From Limnomonas spitsbergensis (taxonomy: Eukaryota; Chlorophyta; Chlorophyceae; Chlamydomonadales), in assembly GCA_037349105.1 (NCBI GenBank), contig JAYJMM010000092.1, positions 682,001-746,000 on the forward strand: a stretch of 64,000 bases of DNA, read 5' to 3'. Of this stretch, positions 22,641-32,535 are shown one piece after another. The notes beneath the pieces are model-generated. The model searched no databases. It had not been told where the DNA came from and saw only the letters and a program-made list of their open reading frames with translations. The translations under genes were made by a program, and so were the position numbers. How positions within the stretch are numbered: the first letter of the stretch is position 1; every line of letters begins with the position of its first letter.

Positions 22641-22689
22641 CGGTTTACCTGACCTCTGTGTTCTTGTTGTTTGGTGGGTTACCTTGCTA

Positions 22690-22935
22690 TCCTTTCTCTC
22701 CTCTCGAGCCTTCTCCCTAGACTTTCCTAGCTGGCTTTTTGTTTGTCGACGTGGCCAAGCTTCATTTCAGCATGGCCCAGAGCTGTAACGTCATTAACCA
22801 GTGACCCCCCTGGGCCAGCAACTGACATACAACCACAAGATAGTGGCTTGGGAATGAACCCCACAATGCAGAAGATAGGCCCCAGTCATAAAATGACGTG
22901 GGTGCAAAAGAGTTCGATGAGCACCGCGTAAAATA
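22690..22935 (+). repeat. 3'-tail module joined to a family 2 copy
   Basis: 22695-22797 is a tail module (CCTTCTCCCTAGACTTTCC ... GACGTGGCCAAGC ... GCTGTAACGTCATTAACC). 22798-22935 is a family 2 fragment starting directly after it at GTGACCCCCCTGGGC. The direct junction suggests one element inserted into or next to the other. Confidence 0.7.
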
Positions 22936-23129
22936 TTGCCACCGCGTAAACAGGGCCGAGTTCCATATGTTCGGCATCTCCTCAATGAGTGAAAAGTGGA
23001 ACAAGAAGTTCATTAATTTGCCTCCGCTTATGCAGGTCCGTGTTCCAACTTCAACTTCAGTCCACTGTCATCAGGTCAGCCACCCCCACAGGTAAAATTT
23101 CTTTCCCTGGCCTTTCTCTTCTGTGCCTT

Positions 23130-23215
23130 TCGTTTCCAACCAGACAGTTGGATGCCCACGTGGTCGGGCCATTCTGAGCAGGGCCCTGAGGTGTGACGCC
23201 ATGAACTCACCGACG
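23130..23215 (+). repeat. 3'-tail module
   Basis: TTCCAACCAGACAGTTGGATG is followed by CCCACGTGGTCGGGCC, GAGCAGGGCCCTGAGGTGTG and ACGCCATGAA. This is another copy of the tail in the same orientation. Confidence 0.7.
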
Positions 23216-23219
23216 TTAT

Positions 23220-24885
23220 TTACAGCTCCTAAGCCAGTGTTGTATAATCTTCCTACCCACACCCACACAAAAGGCCACACTACAGAGCCAATATTTAGGG
23301 ACAGCCGCACAGTTAACGCACACAGTACAGTTCCTTAGATTTCATGATAAGCTCTAGAGCAGAATGCCGCACTGGCAACCCAATCCCCCCTGCATTAAAA
23401 AAGACATGGAAAAGATGGACATTGGCGCTGCTCATTCGCAAGCCAGACACATGTTGTGTCCCAGATCAGGAGAACCCTGCTTCGCAAACCTGAAGCCTAG
23501 CACCGGTAGACAGCAAAATGCCCATTTGGGCACAGTGACTGATTCCTACTCGTACACCATACCCCTGTCCTTGGACCCACAAAATGCATATCATGCAGAC
23601 ACTTCAATCAAAGGATCTACATAGCGGTGGCAAGTTTTGTATGCTTCAGCTAAAGCCATAAACGCTTCTATCAGAGCGGGCAAAAAGGTGGTTACATGCT
23701 GCCACTGAAACTACTACTCTACCTGTTGGATGGTGTGACTACAACTGGCCGCCGCCTGGTCTCGCACAAGGCAAATAAGAAGGCAAAGCGGCATCACCAA
23801 CCCTAACGCAACAAAACAAACACACAAAACGACAGAGCAACCAGCACACCAGTCGGGATCGGCAACATCCACATCCTTCCAGGATCAGATCTACTAGATC
23901 TACCAGATCTGACAGTGTTAAGAAGCCCGACCAGTCTGACCAACCAACCAGTCAGCCGGGATCCAGATCATTAAAAACATCCAGATTTCTTAAATTATAA
24001 TCTGCACCACCTCTAAACGTCTGATGATGAGAGGAGCAAATTTTAAGTCCAGGGTCGGATGCCTGATCCCTAGCAGCCTCTCTTGGCTAGCTATCAGCCT
24101 CTCTCGGCACTCGGTTAAGCAATCCAGGACCAGCAGGCAAAGCCTGCGCTGGGAAATTCTGCGTGGATCGCACGACATCGGAGGACACCAATGCCTCCTC
24201 CAGAACCTTCCAAGGTTAACCCCAACACCTACCTAATTCAGGTGAAACCTTTTGCAGGATCATATCGCCTTCACTAGATCTTCATTGATACCACAGAAGG
24301 TGTAAGATAATGCCTAGCCAGAAGAATGCAGCTTTCAGCCAACTGGAACATTCCAGTCATAGACCAAGGCCAACAGCCACACATGTTCACACTACCTTGA
24401 TTTTGCCCATGCACCCAGCCTCCAAGAAATAAAGGAATTCCAGCAGGAAAGCAACATAACCTTCCCCACACGGGACTTCAGGTGGCCAATCCAGCCTCGC
24501 CCTCTGCCGCATGCCAATCAGCCAAACCTCCCTGAAACATAGAAATTATGCTCCTTCGCAAACGGCTGGCAATGTCGCTTTATCAGCGACCACTAAAAAC
24601 CCGCCTTCACCGGAACACTTCCCTACTTGGGTTGTAGGGTTCACTTAACTCGGCGACATTGCCTACACAAAGCCATTTATCATCTCTGCAACCCCACCAG
24701 GCCCCATCTTGCGATGCCACAGCTAACAGGCAATGGCTCCAGCGCACGCCATCCGACATATTTAATCACACGGACACAGACACACACGCGTGTGGGCAAA
24801 CGTCTTGCGCTGTCTGCTACAAGCAGACACGGCCGTTCCAGTGCCTTCCTGCTGACTGAGTCGAATCAGATTCTCACACAGAAAA
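23220..24885. other. No gene recognised
   Basis: The stretch contains short frames without motifs and a small cluster of AGATCTACTAGATCTACCAG near 23883-23910. I can support neither a gene nor a repeat family. Confidence 0.4.
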
Positions 24886-24889
24886 GTGT

Positions 24890-25430
24890 GGCAGCACCAG
24901 CCAGCACAGGCCAAGAGATACATCCCGCACCAGCCAGCACAGCACAGGCCAGCACAGGCCAAGAGATGCACCCCGCACCAGCCAGCACAGCACAGGCCAA
25001 GAGATGCACCCCGCACAGGCCAGGCCAGCACAGGCCAAGAGATGCACCCTGCACAGGCCAGGCCAGCACAGGCCAAGAGATGCACCCCGCACCAGCCAGC
25101 ACAGCACAGGCCAGCACAGGCCAATAGGTGCACCCTGCACAAGCCAGGCCAGCCCAGGCCAGCACAGGCCAAGAGATGCACCCCGCACCAGCCAGCACAG
25201 CACAGGCCAGCACAGGCCAAGAGATGCATCCCGCACAGGCCAGGCCAGCACAGGCCAGCACAGGCCAAGAGATGCACCCCGCACAGGCCAGGCCAGCTTA
25301 GGCCAGCACAGGCCAAGAGATGCACCCCGCACAGGCCAGGCCAGCACAGGCCAGCACAGGCCAAGAGATGCACCCCGCACAGGCCAGGCCAGCACAGGCC
25401 AGCACAGGCCAAGAGATGCACCCCCATCAC
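24890..25430. repeat. Compound tandem array built on CAGCACAGGCC
   Basis: Eleven-bp CAGCACAGGCC words alternate with AAGAGATGCACCCCGCAC in a higher-order pattern of about 34-58 bp. Frames are open on both strands (QASTGQEMHPA on plus, WPVLCWLVRGASLGLC on minus) only because the units lack stops. Confidence 0.9.
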
Positions 25431-25629
25431 TTTGTGCAGAACTTGTCTACAACAGGCCAGGAGGAGCTGCCGCAGCAACTGTCAAAGCCCCAGAGGTCAA
25501 ACCTCAGCCACATCCAAACACCAATCAAGGCCAACAGGGCCGCCGCACGCCATCAAGCAGGGTCCCCGCGCAACCCCTATCCTGAACAAGGTCGCAGGGT
25601 GAACGCCAGTGGCCAGGACAACGGCAGGA

Positions 25630-25983
25630 TCAGCATCCGGCCGCCGCAGCCTGCGCCGCTTTGCGACCGAGCACTTTGCTCCAAGACACACCGGAGGCCG
25701 CGGCCGCGGCAGCCTTCTTGGAGACGGCAGCAGCAGGCGCAGGTCCGACAGCTGGCGGAGCCTCCACAGCCTCCTCCTGCTTAGCAACGCAGGCCTCCGC
25801 GGAATCTTGGGAGGCGCCTTCGTCACCGCCCTCTGCCGCCGCTGCGGCTGCTGCAGCCTCTTTGTCCTTTGCGGCCTGTGCAGGAGGTTCAGGAGCTGAG
25901 TCGTCCGGAGCAGATTTGAATTGCCTGCCTTGCTTGTTGAGACCATGCAAAGTAAGATATTCGATACATAACCGAAGGTCCAT
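25630..25983 (-). CDS. Small Ala-rich acidic protein, or last exon of the upstream zinc-finger gene
   Basis: The minus-strand frame starts ATGGACCTTCGG and encodes MDLRLCIEYLTLHGLNKQGR. An Ala/Glu/Pro-rich stretch (PAQAAKDKEAAAAAAAAEGG) follows, with a C-terminus GVSWSKVLGRKAAQAAAAGC of 117 residues in all. The function is unknown. The C-terminal SWSKVLG segment looks specific. An acceptor-like AACAAG|CAAGGC lies in phase 0, the same phase in which the zinc-finger gene leaves exon 4 at 28336. This segment could therefore be exon 5 of that gene across a 2.4-kb intron that holds the 22-bp array. The region also lies opposite a GC-rich plus-strand shadow frame. Confidence 0.45.
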   Translation of the reverse strand: MDLRLCIEYLTLHGLNKQGRQFKSAPDDSAPEPPAQAAKDKEAAAAAAAAEGGDEGASQDSAEACVAKQEEAVEAPPAVGPAPAAAVSKKAAAAAASGVSWSKVLGRKAAQAAAAGC

Positions 25984-26127
25984 GAACACATGGGCGCGCG
26001 GAGAATGGTGTGTAGAAGCCCAGACACACACATAAAGCAATCATGCAGATGTGTGAGCTTGATCGAAGGAAGGATGTACAGCAGATGCATCAGGGCTGTA
26101 CCATCACCCCAAATTTCATTCCGTTAG

Positions 26128-26570
26128 TGCAAGTGTTCGCTCAGGGCTAGGTTTTGTCTGCACAGCCTGAGCTTGGGCATCTAATTAGTTTTTTGCAACA
26201 TCATTGCGAACAATCCAACAGAGAGAGGAGCGGCTCATACATACGACAGCAATCAAGCAGCTGTCAGCTCTATGACAGTGAGGCAGTTGTGCAATGGCCA
26301 GGTTCGCTCAGGGCTTGTTTTTGTCTGCACAGCCGGAGCTTGGGCATCTAATTAGTTTTTTGCAACATCACAGCGAAGGCCAGGCAAGCATGACGGGGCC
26401 AGGACAAGAGATTACAAAACACGTGGCAGACAGCGGATACTCCTTTGAACACTGTCCAATATTCTGCAGCAAGGCAGCTGTGCATAGGCATAGTTCGCTC
26501 AGGGCTTGTTTTTGTCTGCACAGCCGAAGCTTGGGCATCTAATTAGTTTTTTGCAACATCATTGCGAACA
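26128..26570. repeat. Threefold repeat with about 75-bp conserved core
   Basis: GTTCGCTCAGGGCT(T/A)G, TTTTTGTCTGCACAGCC, GAGCTTGGGCATCTAATTAG and TTTTTTGCAACATCA recur at 26128, 26303 and 26486. The spacers of 100-110 bp differ. Confidence 0.85.
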
Positions 26571-26714
26571 AAGACACGACAGGGGATATCATCTCAACCA
26601 GACAGCAATCAAGCACATCTCAGCACCGCAACAGCTGGGATTAGGCCGGTTAAACCACAGGTCAAGCCCTTCCAAGCAGGAGTGCGTGGTCTATATCAAA
26701 CAAGGTAAAATAGG

Positions 26715-27990
26715 CAGAAGCCAGATGCACAGGTTGAAGCCAAGACATGCAAAGGTTGAAGCCAAGACATGCACAGGTTGAAGCCAGGACATGCACAGGT
26801 TGAAGCCAGGACATGCACAGGTTGAAGCCAAGACATGCACAGGTTGAAGCAAATACATGCATAGGTTGAAGCCAGGACATGCACAGGTTGAAGTCAAGAC
26901 ATACACAGGTTGAAGCCAATACATGCACAGGTTGAAGCCAGGATATGCACAGGTTGAAGCCAAGACATGCACAGGTTGAAGCCAAGACATGCACAGGTCG
27001 AAGCCAAGACATGCACAGGTTGAAGCCAAGACATGCACAGGTTGAAGCCAAGACATGCACAGGTTGAAGCCAAGACATGCACAGGCTGAAGCCAAGACAT
27101 GCACAGGTTGAAGCCAAGACATACACAGGATGAAGCCAAGACATACACAGGTTGAAGCCAGGACATGCACATGTTGAAGCCAAGACATGCACAGGTCGAA
27201 GCCAAGACATGCACAGTTTGAAGCCAGGACATGCACAGGTTGAAGCCAAGACATGCACAGGTTAAAGCCAATACATGCACAGGCTGAATCCAAGACATGC
27301 ACAGGTTAAAGCCAATACATGCACAGGCTGAATCCAAGACATGCACAGGCTGAAGCCAAGACATGCACAGGCTGAAGCCAGGACATGCACAGGTTGAAGC
27401 CAAGACATGCACAGGCTGAAGCCAAGACATGCACAGGTTAAAGCCAATACATGCACAGGCTGAAGCCAGGACATGCACAGGCTGAATCCAAGACATGCAC
27501 AGGCTGAAGCCAAGACATGCACAGGCTGAAGCCAAGACATGCACAGGCTGAAGCCAGGACATGCACAGGTTGAAGCCAAGACATGCACAGGCTGAAGCCA
27601 AGACATGCACAGGCTGAAGCCAAGACATGCACAGGTTGAAGCCAGGACATGCACAGGCTGAAGCCAAGACATGCACAGGCTGAAGCCAGGACATGCACAG
27701 GCTGAATCCAAGACATGCACAGGCTGAAGCCAAGACATGCACAGGCTGAAGCCAGGACATGCACAGGCTGAAGCCAGGACATGCACAGGTTGAAGCCAAG
27801 ACATGCACAGGCTGAATCCAAGACATGCACAGGCTGAAGCCAGGACATGCACAGGCTGAAGCCAAGACATGCACAGGCTGAAGCCAAGACATGCACAGGC
27901 TGAAGCCAAGACATGCACAGGCTGAAGCCAGGACATGCACAGGCTGAAGCCAGGACATGCACAGGTTGAAGCCAAGACATGCACATGTTG
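26715..27990. repeat. 22-bp tandem repeat, about 58 copies
   Basis: The unit is ACAGGTTGAAGCCAAGACAT plus GC. Main variants are GTTGAA/GCTGAA, GCCAAG/GCCAGG and GAATCC. The variants form recurring blocks in the right half, so longer segments have been duplicated. The 22-bp period gives a 22-residue repeat on the minus strand (LCMSWLQPVHVLASACACLG) in all three frames. I treat that as a by-product. Confidence 0.95.
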
Positions 27991-28335
27991 AAGCCTTTAA
28001 ATTGCAAAAGAAGGCCTGAAGAAGGTTGAGGCAACAAGCGCACACATCAGCAGCACATCAGGTCACTTCTCAGTCAGGGCTGGGTTCATCACCTCGACCT
28101 GCAGCCTCGGTTATTGTTTTCCAGCCCGAACCTCGACAAGCACAGGAGCAAACATGGCAAGGACATTGTCCTCCATACTTTGACAGTGCTCTACCGGTCA
28201 TTGGTTTACACCTCTCTGCATTCAGCGCAATGCACCCACTGGCTCCCCACACCCTACATCAGGACTGCAAGTCAGGAATTCATTAAGGTCATTGCAGCAA
28301 AACCATAAATCGTGCGAGTCCTGCCACCCAGGCAC

Positions 28336-31300
28336 CTGCTCTAACGCGGCCCGCGCCATCAGGCCCTGCTTCACGAAGCTGTCCACAGGCAGGCCCGGCG
28401 TCCAGCTGGGCGCGTCCGTGCGCAGCTTGCGGGTCGCCAGCGAGGGCGCCCATCGACGCGTGGGAGCCACCGCGGGGGCAGCAGCAGCAGCTGTTGATGC
28501 ATCCACTGTTGCAGCAGCAGGCTCAGCGGCAGCAGCAAGTGCGGGGAATGCAGACTCGTATGTCTGTTGAGGCTGCTTGGGCCTGCCGCTGCCAACCGCC
28601 CCTCCATGCAGAGGCTGCTGCTGTTGCTGCTTGACCCAGCCAGCTCCTCTTTGCTGCTGCGCTCGACCCTTGGCGCCCGGCCGGGCATGCTGCTGCTGCT
28701 GGACAGGCTTGATGACTGGGTGTGGCTCCGAAGCCTCGTCTTGCTCCGAGACCTCAGAGGATGCAGTGTAGACGTCGGAGGGGGGAGGCGCCATCCCACT
28801 CGACTGCGACGGAGAGCCCATCTGGATTCAGTTGGAGATATGGTTAGAGGTAAGGTGGAGGGTCAAGGTATGGACATGGAGGAGAAGATACACACTATGA
28901 GGTGAGGTGGAGGGGTGAGGTATGGACGTGAAGGCAGAGGACGCCCACCTGCCGCACTGCGACATAGAGCCCATCTGCATTCGGTTAAAGGTGCACATTT
29001 TGAAGTGAGGTGGAGGGTGAAGGTATGTCAGTGGAGGGTCAACGTATGTCAGTGGAGGGTCAAGGTATGTAAATGGAATGTGTGAGCTGTGAAGGATAAG
29101 GCATGAGCGTGGAGGGTTAAGGGCTCAAGGCATGGGTGTGCCTTGACCAATAGAGGAGGCAAGGGGTGGTTTGCTAATGAAGCTCGCCTTACCATATTTA
29201 ATTACCAACTCTAATTACATAGTTTGCGTGGTCTGATACCAGGTTGGTTCAGAAAGGGTTCAGAAAAGGGCGTGCAGAAGGCGTGCAATTAACATAAAAG
29301 GGGGGAGGCGTGCGACAGCCTATATAGCGTGCCAGGTGCGAAATATTACAATGCGTGCTAGGGGCGCAGAAAGGGCTTTGCACACAAAAGGGGGGGGGGG
29401 GGGCGTGCGACAGCCTTGACAGTGTGCCAGGTGCAAACGGTTACAATGTGTGATAGAAAGGGCTATGCTCGCAGACGGGGGGGATATTTGTGACCATAGA
29501 TAGTGTGCCTGGCGCAAAAGATTACGAGGTGCTCTGGAGCACAGAAATGACTCTGCACACAGAAGGGGGCCTCGAGGCCAGGCTGAGCAGGGCCCATATG
29601 TGTGTTAAGCGCGCGCTGAAAAGGGTTACTTGTGCTCACTGAGGGCCCATGTGTGTGCTAAGCGCGCTGAAAATGGTTACTTGTGCTCACCAAGGGCCCA
29701 TGTGTGTGCTAAGCGCGCGCTGAAAATGGTTACTTGTGCTCACCGAGGGCCCATGTGTGTGCTAAGCGCGCAAAAAGGGGTTACTTGTGCTCACCGAGGT
29801 TGTGCGGCCAGCATATGGCGTAGGTGCTGCAACCTGTCCAGGTGTGTTGTACATTTGGCTGTACTGCTCTGTACCGGTGTCGTAGTACCCCATGGCGTAG
29901 TTGTACTGCATCATCTGGGAACACTGGTAGACGTACAGCACACCGTTGGCCTGTGGCAGGAAAAGCGAAACGAGAAGAGGGTTTAGGGTTTAGGGAAGGA
30001 GCTGATATGTAGTACAGACTCTACAGAGACCAAGGGGGGAGAGAATCAGGATGTAGGAGAAGCGGAGGAGGGAAAGCAGGGATATGGTACAGAGATCGAA
30101 AAGGAGGTGGTGGCCGTTGAGGTAGTCTAGAATTGGAGATGGGGGTGAGTTCGTATCTTAGACAGGCCTCAGATTGCACCAACCGCCCCAACCACCACGC
30201 ACCTCCAGCGCCTCCACAGTCGCCAGGTGGCGGTACGACGACTGGAAGTGCTGCAGTACGGAAACTCCGTTGTTGAAGGAGCGGCCGCACTTATCACAGA
30301 AGCAAGTGTTGACGGCGTGATATGTCCAGCCTGTCAGGGTGGAGGCTGCAGGCAGAAGGGCGGGATGATTGAGAGGGTTGAGTGAGAGGAGATAAGAGGA
30401 GCTGAAGACAGGAGGGGGGAAGGACAGAGCGGAATGAGTTGAGATGACACGAGTAATGCAACCAGAGGTATGAAGGGGGCAGAGGTGTGAAGAATCATGA
30501 GGTATGACAGGGAGAGGCGGGGTGCAGGCAGGGGCGAGGACAGAGCGGGATGAGTGAAATGATCGAAGAAGCGAGGTGACAGGAACAGAGGGTTGAGGGG
30601 GGGCAGAGGTGTGAGAAATAAGGAAGTGTGGAGGTGGAAGAGGTGTGAGGAAGAAATGGGTATGAAGTGTGAAGGGGTATGAAGAAGACATGGGTACAAA
30701 GGGGGAAGAGGTGTGAGGAAGAAAAAATTGCGAAGAAAGCAGATAGGAGGATGATCAGAAGTATAGTGGGTAGAAGACAGAGGAATAAAGGGGACAGATG
30801 GGAGGAGGATCAGAAGGATGAAGGAGGGAAGGGTGGGAAGAAGACAGAGGTATGAAGGGGCAGATGGGAGGAGGATCAGAAGGATGAAGGAGGGAAGGGT
30901 GGGAAGAAGACAGAGGTATGAAGGGGCAGATGGGAGGAGGATCAGAAGGATGAAGGAGGAAAGGGTGGGAAGAAGACAGAGGTATGAAGGGGCAGATGGG
31001 AGGAGGATCAGAAGAATGAAGGGGGCAGGTAGGAAGAGGATCTGAAGCATGAACATGGAAAGACAATCAGCATTATGGGACTCAGTCAGGTGAGCCTCCT
31101 TCCTCGTCTTCAGATGACCTTGTGTGCATTGAAGGTGGGGGGGACTTCCAAACACAGGCAACACCATGACGTCTAGGGCTTCTCATCCGCGGCCATCTGA
31201 GCTAGTGAATGCAGCACAGCCAATTACAGGCATCCCACAAGGTGTTGGGAATTACATTAATAGATCAGGGGGAGGTGGCGTGACCATATGTAACAGCAAG

Positions 31301-31995
31301 CTCGCCGCACTGTGAGCGATGGAGGTGCAGGTAAGCTAAGCAATGTCTCAGAAGAAATTTGAGGGGGCACATCGCTTCAATTGGGTGTTTCCGGGCCTCA
31401 TTTGAAATGTCCCCTCCTAGTGCACAATTAAAACCCACATGGCAGACCGGTGTTACCAACTGCCAGACTTCCGAGCTGTTGCATGACAGGGGAAAAGACG
31501 TCAAAAGTTTCAGCTAAGAAAACGGCTAAGACAACGCCGTGATCAGTCGTTCGGCCCCAAACGGTGCCGTGATCAGCCCGGCGCGTGCGCGACTGCCTGC
31601 CTCTTACCCAAGTATGCTGGCCACCAGCTGTCCTTGGCCTCGAGCGTTGGGACGCCATCTTCCGCTAGAGCAGCAGGCAAGGAAGCAACCGCATCATCCA
31701 ATGCGGGAGGGGGTTGCGGCGCATCTGAAGCGGTCTGCTCTTCGCTGTTCGCCTGCGGGCAGGAGGCGCCGGGCAGCTGCTGCGGGACACTGGAGGAGGG
31801 GGTGGGGGTCGCAACGGCGACTTCATCGGACGGGGCAGAGCCGGCTGCAGAGCTGGGGGTGTGTTCTTCTGTTGCAGCCGCACGGTCCTGGGGCGAGGTG
31901 GGTCTCAGCCCCTCGAGTGAGAGGGCCGGGGCGGCGTTGACAACACAGGATGCGGGCTCAGGTGCACCCTCGCGGGGCATCTCATCGGAAGGCAT
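28336..31995 (-). CDS. Spliced C2H2-like zinc-finger protein, at least four exons
   Basis: Minus-strand exons with consistent phases are 31995-31608, 30345-30203, 29950-29795 and 28821-28336, or 391 codons so far. Exon 1 starts MPSDEMPREG and is acidic and Ser/Pro-rich, ending DSWWPAYL. The phase-1 junction gives L-A-STLTGWTYHAV. Exon 2 holds a single finger, CDKCGRSFNNGVSVLQHF ending SSYRH (C-x2-C-x12-H-x6-H). Exon 3 is Tyr/Gln-rich (QCSQMMQYNYAMGYYD). Exon 4 is Gln/Ala-rich and ends with a conserved-looking block, RRWAPSLATRKLR then PSWTPGLPVDSFVKQGLMAR. The splice sites are G|GTAAGA, GAG|GTGCGT, TCG|GTGAGC and CAG|GTGCCT. The protein probably binds nucleic acid; that is inference. The last exon is unresolved and may be 25630-25952. 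A copy of the exon 4 end exists at 46390-46690. Confidence 0.72.
28800..28995. repeat. Duplicated 3' splice site and exon start
   Basis: On the minus strand the real acceptor and exon 4 start (CCAG|ATGGGCTCTCCGTCGCAG at 28823-28804) have an upstream near-copy (GCAG|ATGGGCTCTATGTCGCAG at about 28981-28962), roughly 157 bp away. The copy could act as a decoy or an alternative exon start. The sequence between is GGTGGAGGGTGAAGGTATG-type minisatellite. Confidence 0.7.
29000..29580. repeat. Intronic repeats of about 110 bp plus G-rich words
   Basis: GGCGTGCGACAGCC, GTGTGCCAGGTGC and TTACAATG(C/T)GTG recur near 29305, 29402 and 29480. Before them (29000-29090) GGAGGGTCAAGGTATG words repeat. All lie in intron 3 of the minus-strand zinc-finger gene. 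Confidence 0.7.
29595..29800. repeat. Tandem copies of a 5' splice site, about 53-56 bp units
   Basis: On the minus strand the exon 3 donor reads CCTCG|GTGAGCACAAGTAACC. The same 16-nt GTGAGCACAAGTAACC recurs three more times downstream. Each is preceded by CACATGGGCCCT(C/T)(G/A) and separated by GCGCGCTTAGCACA. The first unit of the array is the functional exon edge. Confidence 0.88.
30775..31040. repeat. 63-64-bp tandem repeat in intron 1 of the zinc-finger gene
   Basis: GAAGACAGAGGTATGAAGGG, CAGATGGGAGGAGGATCAGA and AGGATGAAGGAGGGAAGGGT repeat about four times. The minus strand of the whole 30400-31060 stretch is pyrimidine-rich, so its long open frame (Leu/Ser/Pro) is compositional. Confidence 0.88.
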
Positions 31996-32535
31996 GGCAC
32001 TTGTTATTAACCACGGGGATGTTAGCGTGAAATGGCCTGACAAAGAAGCAGGAGAGTGAGATCTCGGGGAGAGTGTCGGGGGCAACTGCTGATATGTATG
32101 GCACGGGACTGTTCGGGCGCAGCGAGGGTGTGGACGGGCGTCGTTTCCTTCTCTGGAAGCACTGTTACGAAGGCAGAGATGCAATCAAGTGCGTCGTCAG
32201 GGATCAAGCGGATTCAGGTGGTGCGCGACTCGCTTCTGCAAAACGAACCGACAGGCAAGCTGTGGGCTGTGATGTGGTGACGGCGACCGATACAGCTGCT
32301 TTCCGTGGTGTCAGATCTGTAGTCAGAGTCGAGAAGCGAAAGAAAATGTTCGAGCTGAGTGCACGGGGCCACGATTGCAAGATTGGACAGGCACTGCGGT
32401 GGGAGGAGATGGTAAAGTAGAAAATCCCACTCTCCAACGAGGCAGGCCCATCGAGGGCGGCCAATTCCACGGCACGAACAAATTCTGCCTCTTTCTCTCT
32501 CTTCTCCTTTCGGTTGCAGTTCACAGGGTTGCAAG

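Noticed and set aside
24762..25602. Gln/Pro/His- or Trp/Leu/Cys-rich proteins over the CAGCACAGGCC array
   Set aside because: The array itself keeps both strands open. Composition changes abruptly at the array edges.
14795..27990. CRISPR-like regularity in the 23-, 22- and 36-bp arrays
   Set aside because: Units are contiguous without variable spacers, and the surroundings are eukaryotic with introns.
26662..28045. Long minus-strand proteins rich in LCMSWLQPVHVLA repeats
   Set aside because: All three frames are open because the 22-bp unit lacks stops. No start, splice or conservation signal supports translation.
30334..31167. A 277-residue Leu/Ser/Pro membrane-like protein on the minus strand
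   Set aside because: It reads through the pyrimidine-rich strand of intron 1, including the 63-bp repeat, and overlaps the zinc-finger exon in a spliced context that fits better.
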